Under the pieces are notes generated by a model, which worked only from the letters and a program-made list of their open reading frames with translations, was not told where the DNA came from and searched no databases. The position numbers were made by a program, and so were the translations under genes. Below, one piece after another: positions 8,907 through 20,165 of a DNA stretch of 64,000 nt (position 1 is the stretch's first letter; the number at the start of each line of letters is the position of its first letter). Source of the stretch: Rhizobium johnstonii 3841. GTDB taxonomy: Bacteria > Pseudomonadota > Alphaproteobacteria > Rhizobiales > Rhizobiaceae. The stretch lies in NCBI RefSeq assembly GCF_000009265.1, contig NC_008384.1:248001-312000 (forward strand). Direction: 5' to 3'.

Positions 8907-10373
8907 ATGAGTTTCAAAATCGCTATCATCGGTGCGGGCAGCGTCGGTTTCACCAAGAAGCTGTTCACCGACATATTGTGCGTTCCCGAGTTTCGCGACA
9001 TCGAATTCGCGCTGACCGATCTCAGCGAACACAATCTCGAGATGATCAAGGCCATCCTCGACCGCGTCGTTAAGGCGAACGGGCTGCCGACGAAGGTGAC
9101 GGCGACGACCGACCGGCGCCAGGCGCTGGAAGGCGCGCGCTACATCATCAGCTGCGTCCGGGTCGGCGGGCTCGAGGCCTATGCCGACGATATCAGAATC
9201 CCGCTGAAATACGGCATCGACCAGTGCGTCGGCGATACGATCTGCGCCGGCGGCATCCTCTATGGCCAGCGCAACATCCCGGTCATCCTCGACTTCTGCA
9301 AGGATATCCGCGAGGTCGCCGAGCCCGGTGCGAAATTCCTGAACTATGCCAACCCGATGGCGATGAACACCTGGGCGGCGATCGAATACGGCAAGGTCGA
9401 TACCGTCGGCCTCTGCCACGGCGTCCAGCACGGCGCCGAGCAGATCGCCGAGGTGCTCGGCGCAAAGTCGCTGAGCGAGCTCGACTATATCTGCTCCGGC
9501 ATCAACCACCAGACCTGGTTCATCGACCTTCGCCTCAACGGCCGCAGGATCGGCAAGGATGAGCTCATCGCCGGCTTCGAGGCGCATCCGGTCTATTCGC
9601 AGCAGGAGAAATTGCGCATCGACGTGCTGAAGCGTTTCGGCGTCTATTCCACCGAAAGCAACGGCCATCTCTCGGAATACCTGCCCTGGTATCGCAAGCG
9701 GCCGGATGAAATCACCCGCTGGATCGACATGTCCGACTGGATCCATGGCGAGACCGGCGGCTATCTCCGCCATTCCACCGAAACGCGCAACTGGTTCGAG
9801 ACGGAATATCCGCAATTCCTGGAATCCGCCGCGCAGCCGATCGATCCCGCCAAGCGCTCGAACGAACATGCAAGCCATATCCTCGAGGCGCTGGAGACGA
9901 ACCGGGTCTATCGCGGCCATTTCAACGTCAAGAACAATGGCGTCATCACCAACCTGCCGTCCGATGCGATCATCGAATCGCCGGGCTTCGTCGATCGCTT
10001 CGGCATCAACATGGTCTCGGGCGTCACCCTGCCGGAAGCTTGCGCGGCGACCTGCATCGCCTCGATCAACGTCCAGCGCATGTCGGTGCATGCGGCGATA
10101 TCGGGCGACATCGACCTCTTGAAGCTTGCCGTGCTGCACGACCCGCTGGTCGGCGCCGTCTCGACGCCGGAAGAGGTCTGGCAGATGGTCGACGAGATGG
10201 TCGTTGCCCAGGCGCGCTGGCTGCCGCAATATGCCCATGCCGTGCCGGCCGCCAAGGAGCGGCTGTCGAAATCGAAGGTGCAGACCCGCGACTGGGCGGG
10301 GGCCGCACGCCGCAACGTTCGCTCGATCGAGGAGCTGCGCGCGGAAAAGGCGGCGCTGAAACAGGCCGTCTGA
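8907..10373 (+). CDS. agaL1: Glycoside hydrolase family 4 alpha-galactosidase (MelA/AgaL1-like)
   Basis: The 488-residue enzyme starts with the NAD-binding motif IAIIGAGSVGFTKKLFTD and continues with the GH4 signatures NYANPMAMNTWA, GLCHGVQHG (metal-ligand Cys) and SGINHQTWF (metal-ligand His). GH4 enzymes use NAD and a divalent metal in a redox-assisted elimination mechanism to cleave alpha-galactosides such as melibiose and raffinose in the cytosol. The ATG at 8907 has GAGGTGA upstream; an in-frame ATG at 8862 has no comparable site. It is the first gene of the alpha-galactoside operon, next to its AraC regulator. Confidence 0.88.
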   Translation: MSFKIAIIGAGSVGFTKKLFTDILCVPEFRDIEFALTDLSEHNLEMIKAILDRVVKANGLPTKVTATTDRRQALEGARYIISCVRVGGLEAYADDIRIPLKYGIDQCVGDTICAGGILYGQRNIPVILDFCKDIREVAEPGAKFLNYANPMAMNTWAAIEYGKVDTVGLCHGVQHGAEQIAEVLGAKSLSELDYICSGINHQTWFIDLRLNGRRIGKDELIAGFEAHPVYSQQEKLRIDVLKRFGVYSTESNGHLSEYLPWYRKRPDEITRWIDMSDWIHGETGGYLRHSTETRNWFETEYPQFLESAAQPIDPAKRSNEHASHILEALETNRVYRGHFNVKNNGVITNLPSDAIIESPGFVDRFGINMVSGVTLPEACAATCIASINVQRMSVHAAISGDIDLLKLAVLHDPLVGAVSTPEEVWQMVDEMVVAQARWLPQYAHAVPAAKERLSKSKVQTRDWAGAARRNVRSIEELRAEKAALKQAV

Positions 10374-10496
10374 TGTTCTTGAAGGATGGGTCGTCATGGG
10401 TTTCCGGGAGGGAAATCCATGGCGTCAGGCCCGCTTTCATGTCGTTCGAGGAAAAAGGAGCCGCGTGATCGCGCTCCGGAACAAGAGGGAGAAACG

Positions 10497-12584
10497 ATGA
10501 TGAATTTCCGTAACGCAGGCATTCTGGCCGGACTGGCGCTCAGCGTCTCAGCCGCGGCGCTGAATGCATATGCCTCCGAGCCAACCATCCCACCGGCGCC
10601 GGCGGACTTCCCCGCCGAAGGCAAGATCAACTATGTGGCGCGCGACTCCATCCTGGAGTTCAAGGCGCTGCCCGAATATCACGAGCCCGACTGGGTCACG
10701 AAAAACTTCGTCGCCACCGGCAAGCTGCCGCCGGTCAAGGACCGCCTGCCGAAGGAGCCGCTGGTCTTCAAGACAGGCAATATGCCAGACGGCATCGGTG
10801 TCTATGGCGATACGATGCGCCACGTCATCGGCGGCCGGCCGGAAGGCTGGAACTATGGCGCCGGCCAGACGCAGGGCTGGGGCGGCATCGATATCGGTCT
10901 CTCCGAATGCCTGACGCGCACCGCGCCGCTGTTCCAGGTGCAGGCCTCCGACACCGAGCCGCTGCCGAACCTCGCCAAGAGCTGGGATTGGTCGCAAGAC
11001 GGCCATAAGCTGACCATGCACCTGGTCGAAGGCGCCAAATGGTCGGACGGCGCGCCGTTCAACGCCGACGACATCATGTTCTACTGGGAAGACGAAGTCA
11101 TCGACCCGAACGTCTCGCCGCTCGGCGGCGGCGCCTCGCCGGAAGCCTTCGGCGTGGGAACGACGCTGAAGAAGGTCGACGACTACACCGTCGAATGGAC
11201 CTTCAAGGAGGCCTTCCCGAAGCAATATCTCTATACGATGTCCTACCCGAACTTCTGCCCGGGTCCGTCGCATATCCTGAAGCCGAAGCATCCGAAATAT
11301 TCGAAGAACACCTACGACCAGTTCAAGAACGCTTTCCCGCCGGAGTTCATGAACATGCCGGTCATGGGCGCCTGGGTGCCGGTGGAATATCGCTCCGACG
11401 ACATCATCGTCATGCGCCGCAACCCCTATTACTGGAAGGTCGACGAGAAGGGCGATCAGCTGCCCTATCTGAACGAGCTGCACTACAAGCTCTCGACCTG
11501 GGCCGACCGCGACGTTCAGGCCGTGGCGGGATCAGCCGATTTCTCCAACCTCGAGCAGCCTGAGAATTTCGTCGCCTCGCTGAAGCGTGCCGCCGAGAAG
11601 ACCGCACCCGCCCGTCTCGCCTTCGGCCCGCGCCTCATCGGCTACAATCTCCGCATGAACTTTTCCGCCAATGGCTGGGGCAGCCCGGACGAGCGCGGTG
11701 AGGCGATCCGCGAGCTGAACCGCAACGAGGATTTCCGCAAGGCCGTCACCATGGCGCTCGACCGCAAGGCGATCGGCGACTCGCTGGTCAAGGGGCCCTT
11801 CACCGCGATCTATCCCGGCGGGCTCTCCTCCGGCACCAGCTTCTACGACCGCAACTCGACCGTCTACTACCCCTTTGATCTCGAGGGCGCCAAGGCGGAA
11901 CTCGCCAAAGCCGGTCTCAAGGACACCGACGGCAACGGCATCGTGAACTTCCCGGCCGGCACGCTCGGCGGCAAGGATGTCGAAATCGTCATGCTGATCA
12001 ACAATCAGTACACGACCGACAAGAGCCTTGCCGAAGGTGTCGTCGGCCAGATGGAGAAACTCGGGCTGAAGATCGTCATCAATGCGCTCGACGGCGCCAA
12101 GCGTGACGACGCCCATTATGCCGGCCGCTTCGACTGGCTGATCCAGCGCAACACGACGGAACTGTCGTCGGTGGTGCAGAATACCGAACAGCTTGCTCCT
12201 GTCGGTCCGCGCACCAGCTGGCACCATCGTGCCGGCAAGGATGACCAGCTCGATCTGATGCCCTTCGAAAAGGAGCTTGTCGATGTCGTCAACAAGTTCA
12301 GGACGAGCCAGAACAACGACGAGCGCGTCGATCTGATGAAGCAGTATCAGAAGATCTCGACGGAGCACGTCAACACCGTCGGCCTGACGGAATATCCGGG
12401 CGCCCTGATCGTCAACAAGCGGTTCTCCAACGTGCCCCAGGGTACGCCGATCATGATGTTCAACTGGGCTGAAGATTCGGTGATCCGCGAACGCCTGTGG
12501 GTGGCCGCCGACAAGCAGGGCAAATACGAGCTGTTCCCCGAACAGCTGCCCGGCAAGCCCGGCGACAAGGGTCCCATCAACTGA
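10497..12584 (+). CDS. agpA: Alpha-galactoside ABC transporter, periplasmic binding protein (family 5)
   Basis: The 695-residue protein begins with a signal peptide (MMNFRNAGILAGLALSVSAA, cleavage near ASA/YAS-EPT) and is a large Opp/Dpp-type (SBP family 5) solute-binding protein. Typical blocks include KLTMHLVEGAKWSDGAPF, NADDIMFYWED and DFRKAVTMALDRKAI. In S. meliloti the homologous AgpA binds alpha-galactosides although its family is best known for peptides. The ATG at 10497 follows a GAGGGAGAAAC ribosome site. Two strong hairpins lie directly downstream, before the permease genes, and probably protect this part of the mRNA or reduce read-through. Confidence 0.87.
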   Translation: MMNFRNAGILAGLALSVSAAALNAYASEPTIPPAPADFPAEGKINYVARDSILEFKALPEYHEPDWVTKNFVATGKLPPVKDRLPKEPLVFKTGNMPDGIGVYGDTMRHVIGGRPEGWNYGAGQTQGWGGIDIGLSECLTRTAPLFQVQASDTEPLPNLAKSWDWSQDGHKLTMHLVEGAKWSDGAPFNADDIMFYWEDEVIDPNVSPLGGGASPEAFGVGTTLKKVDDYTVEWTFKEAFPKQYLYTMSYPNFCPGPSHILKPKHPKYSKNTYDQFKNAFPPEFMNMPVMGAWVPVEYRSDDIIVMRRNPYYWKVDEKGDQLPYLNELHYKLSTWADRDVQAVAGSADFSNLEQPENFVASLKRAAEKTAPARLAFGPRLIGYNLRMNFSANGWGSPDERGEAIRELNRNEDFRKAVTMALDRKAIGDSLVKGPFTAIYPGGLSSGTSFYDRNSTVYYPFDLEGAKAELAKAGLKDTDGNGIVNFPAGTLGGKDVEIVMLINNQYTTDKSLAEGVVGQMEKLGLKIVINALDGAKRDDAHYAGRFDWLIQRNTTELSSVVQNTEQLAPVGPRTSWHHRAGKDDQLDLMPFEKELVDVVNKFRTSQNNDERVDLMKQYQKISTEHVNTVGLTEYPGALIVNKRFSNVPQGTPIMMFNWAEDSVIRERLWVAADKQGKYELFPEQLPGKPGDKGPIN

Positions 12585-12612
12585 TGCATGCCGCCCGGAA
12601 ACAAAGAGTCAA

Positions 12613-12696
12613 AGCGCGTCGCATGTGATGCGACGCGCTGGAGAGCTCCCTCCCAGCTGAAGTGAGCTTCCGGCCGCGCGTGCAGCGCGCGGCCGG
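12613..12696 (+). promoter_or_regulatory. Two strong hairpins between binding-protein and permease genes
   Basis: The first hairpin is a perfect 12-bp inverted repeat with a 3-base loop (AGCGCGTCGCAT at 12613-12624, ATGCGACGCGCT at 12628-12639). The second is an 11-bp repeat (CCGGCCGCGCG at 12670-12680, CGCGCGGCCGG at 12686-12696) with loop TGCAG. Neither is followed by a T run, so they are more likely mRNA-stabilising or attenuating structures that raise binding protein over permease than terminators. Confidence 0.75.
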
Positions 12697-12761
12697 GCAA
12701 GACCAACAAGCCGGCCGCGCTGACAAGGAGCGACTGGCGGCAAGGAGAAGCGAACCGTCCG

Positions 12762-13769
12762 ATGTTACGATTCCTGCTCGTGCGCATAGCCTCCGCGATC
12801 CCCATTCTCTTCATTCTGAGCGTGGTGACTTTCGCGATCATCCAGGCCCCGCCTGGCGACTACGCCGATTACATCCGCTCCCAGCTGATCAACCAGGGCG
12901 GCGCGTCCTATGCGCAGGCCGAAGCGCAGGCGCAGGCTTACCGCGTCGAACACGGGCTGGATAAGCCGCTCGTCATCCAATACGTCAACTGGATCGGCGG
13001 CATCGTGACGCGCGGCGATTTCGGATACAGCATGTTCTACAACAAGCCGGTCGCCGATGTCGTCGGCGAACGCCTGCCGAGAACCTTGCTTCTGGCGCTC
13101 GTCTGCCATCTCTTTGCCTCGGTGCTCGGCATCGGCTTCGGCATCTGGGCGGCGACCCGGCAATACAGCTGGATCGACAGCCTGCTTTCGGGGATTTCCT
13201 TCCTTGGCATGACGGTGCCGCGCTTCCTGATGGCGCTGATCATCGTCTATCTTCTGGTCTTCCAACTTAACGTTTCCGAAATCGGCAGCTTCTTCTCGCC
13301 GCAATATGGCGGGGCGCCCTGGTCCTGGGCGAAATTCGTCGATCTGGTCCACCATGTCTGGCCGGTCGTCGCGATCGCCACCTTCGGCGGGCTCGCCTAC
13401 AATATGCGGGTGATGCGCGGCAATCTGCTCGATACGCTGAACGCCCAGTATGTCGAGACGGCCAAGGCCAAGGGCCTTTCCGGTGGAGCGGTGGTGATGC
13501 GCCATGCGGTGCCGAATGCGCTGCACCCGCTGGTGATGTACCAGGGCGTCGTGCTGCCTTACATGCTGACCGGCGAGATCGAGACCGCCATCATCTTCGC
13601 GCTGCCGACCGTCGGTCCGGCCATCGTCGGCTCGATGGCGGTCGGCGACGTCTATGTCACCGCCACCTTCATGATGGTGCTGTCGGCGACGCTCATCGTC
13701 GGCAACATCATCGCCGACATGCTGCTCGCCTTGCTCGACCCGCGTGTCCGCCAATATGGAGGAGCCTGA
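12762..13769 (+). CDS. agpB: ABC transporter permease (DppB-type), alpha-galactoside uptake
   Basis: The 335-residue permease has an N-terminal helix (FLLVRIASAIPILFILSVVTF), a periplasmic loop, and five further helices with the binding-protein-dependent permease signature around VETAKAKGLSGGAVVMRHAVPNAL (EAA loop, about residue 225). It would form the inner-membrane channel with the next gene product. Its last bases, GGAGGAGCC, double as the ribosome site for the downstream permease, so the pair is translationally coupled. The agp name is by operon position. Confidence 0.85.
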   Translation: MLRFLLVRIASAIPILFILSVVTFAIIQAPPGDYADYIRSQLINQGGASYAQAEAQAQAYRVEHGLDKPLVIQYVNWIGGIVTRGDFGYSMFYNKPVADVVGERLPRTLLLALVCHLFASVLGIGFGIWAATRQYSWIDSLLSGISFLGMTVPRFLMALIIVYLLVFQLNVSEIGSFFSPQYGGAPWSWAKFVDLVHHVWPVVAIATFGGLAYNMRVMRGNLLDTLNAQYVETAKAKGLSGGAVVMRHAVPNALHPLVMYQGVVLPYMLTGEIETAIIFALPTVGPAIVGSMAVGDVYVTATFMMVLSATLIVGNIIADMLLALLDPRVRQYGGA

Positions 13770-13770
13770 G

Positions 13771-14907
13771 ATGCTTGCTTTCGACTCTTCTGCAACGCCG
13801 CCGACAACCGACATCGAGACCAAAAAGCCATCGCGTGGGCATGAGAGCTATATCGCCCTTGTCTGGCGCCGGTTGAGGCGCTCCTGGACCGGCATGGCCG
13901 GGCTCGTGCTCGTCGTGCTCTTGATCCTCATGGCGATCTTTGCCGATTTCTTTGCGCCGATGGATCCGAAGGCGACCGATGTCGGCTTCGCGCCGCCACA
14001 GGTGATGAGCTTCCACGACAAGGATGGCAATTTCGTCTTCCAGCCGCGCGTCTACGCGCTCTCGGATTCCGAAGAGCTTGATCCGGTCACCTTCCAGCCG
14101 ATCGTCGGCATGGATTACGACAATCCACGGCTGCTCGGCTTCTTCGTCAAGGGCGCCGAATACCGGCTTTTCGGCCTGATCCCGGCCAACCGGCATTTCT
14201 TCGGCTCGACCGACGGCCAGCCGGTGCATTTCCTCGGCACCGACAAGTTCGGCCGCGACGTGCTGTCGCGCGCCATCATCGGCTCGCGCATTTCGCTGAC
14301 CATTGCCCTGACGGTCGTCTTCATCGTCACCATCATCGGCACGACCGTCGGCATGGTGTCGGGTTACTTCGGCGGCACCTTCGATGTCTGGCTGCAGCGT
14401 TTCGTCGACCTGGTGCTGGCCTTCCCGCAATTGCCGCTCTATCTGGCGCTGACCTCGCTGATCCCGGTGACGGCGCCGACCAACGTCTTTCTTGCCTTCG
14501 TCATCGCCGTGATGTCGGCGCTCGGCTGGGCGCAGATGTCGCGCGAGGTGCGCGGCAAGACCTTAGCTCTTGCTCGCATCGATTATGTCCGGGCGGCCAT
14601 GGCCGTCGGCGCCACCGACACGCGCATCATCATGCAGCACATCTTCCCGAATGTGATGAGCCACGTCATCGTCGCGGTGACGCTGCATATACCGAGCGTC
14701 GTGCTGTTGGAATCCTTCCTGGGTTTCCTCGGCTTCGCCGTCAAGCCGCCGCTGATCTCCTGGGGGCTGATGCTGCAGGATACGGCAACCTATTCGGTCA
14801 TCGGCTCCTATCCCTGGATTCTCGCTCCCGTCGGCTTCGTGCTCGCCACCGTCTTCGCGTTCAATGCGCTCGGCGACGGATTGCGCGACGCGGTCGATCC
14901 TTATTGA
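13771..14907 (+). CDS. agpC: ABC transporter permease (DppC-type), alpha-galactoside uptake
   Basis: A 378-residue permease starting at the ATG at 13771, one base after the stop of the previous gene, with GGAGGAG in front. A soluble N-terminus (about 35 residues, as in DppC/OppC) precedes the first helix (GMAGLVLVVLLILMAIFADFF). An unusually long periplasmic insert follows (about residues 65-155), then the FGRDVLSRAIIGSRISLTIA segment and the EAA loop (YVRAAMAVGATDTRIIMQHI). It is the second channel subunit of the same importer. Confidence 0.85.
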   Translation: MLAFDSSATPPTTDIETKKPSRGHESYIALVWRRLRRSWTGMAGLVLVVLLILMAIFADFFAPMDPKATDVGFAPPQVMSFHDKDGNFVFQPRVYALSDSEELDPVTFQPIVGMDYDNPRLLGFFVKGAEYRLFGLIPANRHFFGSTDGQPVHFLGTDKFGRDVLSRAIIGSRISLTIALTVVFIVTIIGTTVGMVSGYFGGTFDVWLQRFVDLVLAFPQLPLYLALTSLIPVTAPTNVFLAFVIAVMSALGWAQMSREVRGKTLALARIDYVRAAMAVGATDTRIIMQHIFPNVMSHVIVAVTLHIPSVVLLESFLGFLGFAVKPPLISWGLMLQDTATYSVIGSYPWILAPVGFVLATVFAFNALGDGLRDAVDPY

Positions 14908-14917
14908 GGTGATTGAT

Positions 14918-16585
<1,668 letters not shown>

Positions 16586-16607
16586 TTATCGAATGCCGGA
16601 GGTTATA

Positions 16608-17978
16608 ATGGCAAGAAATCCCAAGATTACGTTCATCGGAGCTGGCTCCACCGTCTTCATGAAGAACATTGTCGGCGACGTGCTGCAGCGTCCCGCGCTG
16701 TCAGGCGCGACGATCGCCTTGATGGATCTCAACCCGCAGCGGCTGGAAGAAAGCGCCATCGTCGTCAACAAGCTGATCTCGACGCTTGGCGTGAAGGCGA
16801 AGGCGGAAACCTATTCCGACCAGCGCAAGGCGCTTTCGGGCGCCGATTTCGTCGTCGTCGCCTTCCAGATCGGCGGCTATGAGCCCTGCACGGTCACCGA
16901 TTTCGAAGTGCCGAAGAAATACGGGCTGCGCCAGACGATCGCCGATACGCTCGGCGTCGGCGGCATCATGCGCGGGCTTCGCACCGTGCCGCATCTCTGG
17001 AAGGTCTGCGAGGACATGCTCGTCGTCTGCCCGGAGGCGATCATGCTGCAATATGTCAACCCGATGGCGATCAACACCTGGGCGATATCAGAGAAATATC
17101 CGACCATCCGCCAGGTCGGCCTCTGCCACTCGGTGCAGGGCACGGCGATGGAACTGGCCCACGACCTCGACATCCCCTATGACGAAATCCGCTACCGGGC
17201 GGCCGGCATCAACCACATGGCCTTCTATCTCAAGTTCGAGCATAGCCAGCCGGACGGTTCCTACCGCAACCTCTATCCCGACCTGCTGCGCGCCTATCGC
17301 GAGGGCAGGGCGCCGAAGCCCGGCTGGAACCCACGCTGCCCGAACAAGGTGCGCTATGAGATGCTGACGCGGCTCGGCTATTTCGTCACCGAAAGCTCGG
17401 AACATTTCGCCGAATACACGCCCTATTTCATCAAGGAGGGTCGCGACGACCTGATCGAGAAATTCGGTATCCCGCTCGACGAATATCCGAAGCGCTGCAT
17501 CGAGCAGATCGAGCGCTGGAAGGGCCAGGCAGAGGCCTATCGTTCGGCTGACAAGATCGAAGTCGCGCCGTCGAAGGAATATGCTTCTTCGATCATCAAT
17601 TCGGTCTGGACCGGCGAACCCTCGGTAATTTACGGCAATGTCCGCAACAATGGCTGCATCACCTCGCTGCCGACCAATTGCGCCGCCGAAGTGCCCTGCC
17701 TCGTCGATGCCTCCGGCATCCAACCGACCTTCATCGGCGACCTGCCGCCGCAGCTGACCGCGCTGATCCGCACCAATATCAACGTCCAGGAACTGACGGT
17801 GCAGGCTCTGATGACCGAAAATCGCGAGCATATCTATCATGCCGCGATGATGGACCCGCATACGGCGGCCGAACTCGACCTCGACCAGATCTGGTCGCTG
17901 GTCGACGATCTGCTCGCCACCCACGGCGACTGGCTGCCCGAATGGGCACGCACGACCCGTAAGGTACAGGCCGCCTGA
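16608..17978 (+). CDS. agaL2: Glycoside hydrolase family 4 alpha-galactosidase (AgaL2-like)
   Basis: This 456-residue enzyme is the second GH4 protein of the operon. It has the NAD motif ITFIGAGSTVFMKNIVGD, the block QYVNPMAINTWA, and the metal-ligand motifs GLCHSVQG and AGINHMAFYL. It differs clearly from the first GH4 enzyme, so the two may split the work between different alpha-galactosides or anomers. GGAGG precedes the ATG at 16608. It is the last gene of the operon and is followed by a terminator. Its 3' end with the terminator is repeated twice further downstream (22835-22947 and 30602-31213), which makes it a recombination hot spot in this window. Confidence 0.88.
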   Translation: MARNPKITFIGAGSTVFMKNIVGDVLQRPALSGATIALMDLNPQRLEESAIVVNKLISTLGVKAKAETYSDQRKALSGADFVVVAFQIGGYEPCTVTDFEVPKKYGLRQTIADTLGVGGIMRGLRTVPHLWKVCEDMLVVCPEAIMLQYVNPMAINTWAISEKYPTIRQVGLCHSVQGTAMELAHDLDIPYDEIRYRAAGINHMAFYLKFEHSQPDGSYRNLYPDLLRAYREGRAPKPGWNPRCPNKVRYEMLTRLGYFVTESSEHFAEYTPYFIKEGRDDLIEKFGIPLDEYPKRCIEQIERWKGQAEAYRSADKIEVAPSKEYASSIINSVWTGEPSVIYGNVRNNGCITSLPTNCAAEVPCLVDASGIQPTFIGDLPPQLTALIRTNINVQELTVQALMTENREHIYHAAMMDPHTAAELDLDQIWSLVDDLLATHGDWLPEWARTTRKVQAA

Positions 17979-18004
17979 CCCCGTCTCCCGGGTAGGCGTC
18001 AAGA

Positions 18005-18036
18005 AGCCCCGCGGTCGCAACAACCGCGGGGCTTTT
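18005..18036 (+). terminator. Rho-independent terminator of the alpha-galactoside operon
   Basis: A perfect 11-bp stem (AGCCCCGCGGT at 18005-18015 with ACCGCGGGGCT at 18023-18033) is followed by a short T run, 27 bases after the agaL2 stop. The same structure is found after both truncated copies of the agaL2 3' end. Confidence 0.88.
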
Positions 18037-18170
18037 GCGTTTGTGGGGTGGCGCTTTGCGATTAGGAGGTCATTCGTTTATCGGTGACGGTTGCGAGGCT
18101 CCAATCCGCGAATGTACAATTCATGTGATCTGCTCCATGGCTCTGACCGGCCCCTGGACACCGCTTGCCG

Positions 18171-20165
18171 CTAAATCCCGGAGCGCGCGGCGGCTATGCC
18201 TGTCCTGTTCGAGGACCGCCTGGTACGAATCTTGCGCACGGGCGTCACCAAGGATGGCGGTGCATCGGCGAGTGCCTCGCGGGCAGCCGAGGTCAAGGTT
18301 GTGGCAACGAAATCTGCCTCCCCAAGCGCGGGCGGTTGCCTTTCCTTCTGGTTTTCCACCCAAAGGACCGCGCCGACGCGAATGGCTGGGTATATGCGCT
18401 TGAACCGACGAACAAGTATGGTGGCGTGCCTTGTCGAGTCCTCGTTGAGGAAGCAAACTACGATGGCGTTCGATTGTTTCGGAACGAGGCTCATGGCGCG
18501 GCGATTGGGGATGTCAGAATGCCTCGCTGCGACCACTTCGGCTCCCTGTATCTGAAGAATCTGGGCAAGCATCGCAGCTGACGCGTCGTCGAGCGGGCCC
18601 CTGCCTCCGACGCAAAAGACGGTCTTGCCCCGTCCGTCAGGTAGTTCGCTCTCATCCCCATTCCCTTCCTTGGGGGGGCTGGGCCGACCTGCCGCTTGGT
18701 TCTCCTCCTCTTCCTCTTCCTCTTCCTCTTCCTGCTCTTCTTCCTGCGCGATTTCCGCGAGGTTCGAGACCAGTGTGATGGCGGTCCCGAACACCTGTTC
18801 CATCTGCTCCGCGGTCAGGACGCCTCGACGCCTATCCTTCTCCGCGAGTAGGAGGGCGGGAATGGCAACCTTGCCATAGTAATCCTCCAGATAGTCCTCC
18901 TCGAGGAATTCCTCAGCGTAATCGGTCGCCTCATCGGGATCGCCTGCAAGAAGCCGCTGGTACAGCCGCTCCTTGGGATCGAGCACCGGGTCGCTACCAA
19001 AAACGACCTCAAGGAACTCGAATTGCGGGACATACCGGCCCAACACTGCGAGACACACGGTCAGCGGCGTGGACAGCACAAGACCGACTGGTCCCCACAG
19101 CCATGCCCAAAAAATCGCCGCGACGATGATTGCCAGCGGAGAGAGGCCGGTACGAGAACCATAGAGCCAGGGCTCGATGACGTTGTTGCTTGTCAATTCC
19201 AACACGAGGAAGATGGCCCCAACCCAGAGAACAAGGCTCCAGCCAGGGTCGACTGCAAAGGCCAGGAACAGCGGCAGAACCGTCGCGATTACAGGCCCGA
19301 TATAAGGGACAAATCGAAGGACGATGGCTAGCATCCCCCAGAGCGCTGGATTTGGAATGCCAACCGCCCATAGTCCGAGCGCCAATGGGACGCCGTAGGC
19401 GCAGTTCACCACCAACTGCATAAGAAGATACCGCGCGACGCGGCTACCTGCCTCCTGGATAGCTTCTGTTGTGCGATGCAGATCGCCATAGCCAACGAGC
19501 CGGATAAAGCGATCGCGAAGCTCTTCCCGCTCTAAAAGCATGAATATTACGACGACGATGATCAAGCCCAATGAGGCGATGGGGCCGAGCAGAGGACCAA
19601 TCAGGCTAGTCAGCGTTTCAATTGGTCTACTAGGCGCGAATATCTCAACGAGCACGGGCTCCCTTGGTCTTGATCCGGTACCTGGAGCAGCTGGGCGCTC
19701 CTCGGCGTTGCTGAGCTCACGACCGACGCTCTCAACGACTGATGTCAGGCGCCGCACAATACCGCTATCCGTTCCACTTTCCTGGAGAGACCGAATTTTT
19801 GCTATGATGTTGCCTTGGTAGGCCGGAAGGTTCTGGGCGACTTCGGCTACGTGTCCCGCTACGACAAGCCCGAACAGGACGAGAACAAGAAAAGCGATCA
19901 CGACGGTGACGATTACCGCCGGAATACGCGGCATGCCAAGCTTTCGAAGACGAGAGGAGATGGGAGCCAACGCGAACGTCAACAGGACTGCGATTGCTAG
20001 AGGAAGAAGTACATCCTTGCCGAAATACAGAATGGCAATAACAGCGAGTACACTCGCGAATGCAGGCATGCGTGAAGGGGAGGATGGCGAGGTCGAATAG
20101 ACGCGGCGGGGGCCGAGGTCATTTTCCAATTCCGCCTCCGTGATCTTGGCGTCGCTCGAAGACAT
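18171..20165 (-). CDS. AI-2E family (PerM/YdiK-type) membrane protein with extra C-terminal domain
   Basis: Residues 35-370 form an AI-2E/PerM permease with about eight helices (for example FASVLAVIAILYFGKDVLLP and GLVLSTPLTVCLAVLGRYVP). A cytosolic extension follows with a glutamate tract (EEEQEEEEEEEEEEN) and a last domain of about 150 residues with Rossmann-like strands (KTVFCVGGRGPLDDASAAML, NAIVVCFLN). Family members transport small solutes; the specificity here is unknown. The ATG at 20165 (MSSSDAK) is preferred to a TTG at 20225. It points away from the galactoside operon and is the first gene of the accessory region. Confidence 0.8.
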   Translation of the reverse strand: MSSSDAKITEAELENDLGPRRVYSTSPSSPSRMPAFASVLAVIAILYFGKDVLLPLAIAVLLTFALAPISSRLRKLGMPRIPAVIVTVVIAFLVLVLFGLVVAGHVAEVAQNLPAYQGNIIAKIRSLQESGTDSGIVRRLTSVVESVGRELSNAEERPAAPGTGSRPREPVLVEIFAPSRPIETLTSLIGPLLGPIASLGLIIVVVIFMLLEREELRDRFIRLVGYGDLHRTTEAIQEAGSRVARYLLMQLVVNCAYGVPLALGLWAVGIPNPALWGMLAIVLRFVPYIGPVIATVLPLFLAFAVDPGWSLVLWVGAIFLVLELTSNNVIEPWLYGSRTGLSPLAIIVAAIFWAWLWGPVGLVLSTPLTVCLAVLGRYVPQFEFLEVVFGSDPVLDPKERLYQRLLAGDPDEATDYAEEFLEEDYLEDYYGKVAIPALLLAEKDRRRGVLTAEQMEQVFGTAITLVSNLAEIAQEEEQEEEEEEEEEENQAAGRPSPPKEGNGDESELPDGRGKTVFCVGGRGPLDDASAAMLAQILQIQGAEVVAARHSDIPNRRAMSLVPKQSNAIVVCFLNEDSTRHATILVRRFKRIYPAIRVGAVLWVENQKERQPPALGEADFVATTLTSAAREALADAPPSLVTPVRKIRTRRSSNRTGIAAARSGI
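18701..18747. repeat. Hexanucleotide repeat encoding a poly-Glu tract
   Basis: Imperfect TCTTCC/TCCTCT units lie inside the AI-2E-type gene and encode an acidic linker. Because the unit is six bases, slippage would change linker length without breaking the frame. Confidence 0.7.

Noticed and set aside
8877..10397. Minus-strand frame of about 500 codons opposite the first GH4 gene
   Set aside because: The plus strand carries full GH4 motifs; the reverse frame is Asp/Arg/Ala-rich and featureless.
18701..18747. CRISPR-like or phase-variation repeat
   Set aside because: It is an in-frame hexanucleotide run encoding Glu residues; there are no spacers, and slippage would not shift the frame.
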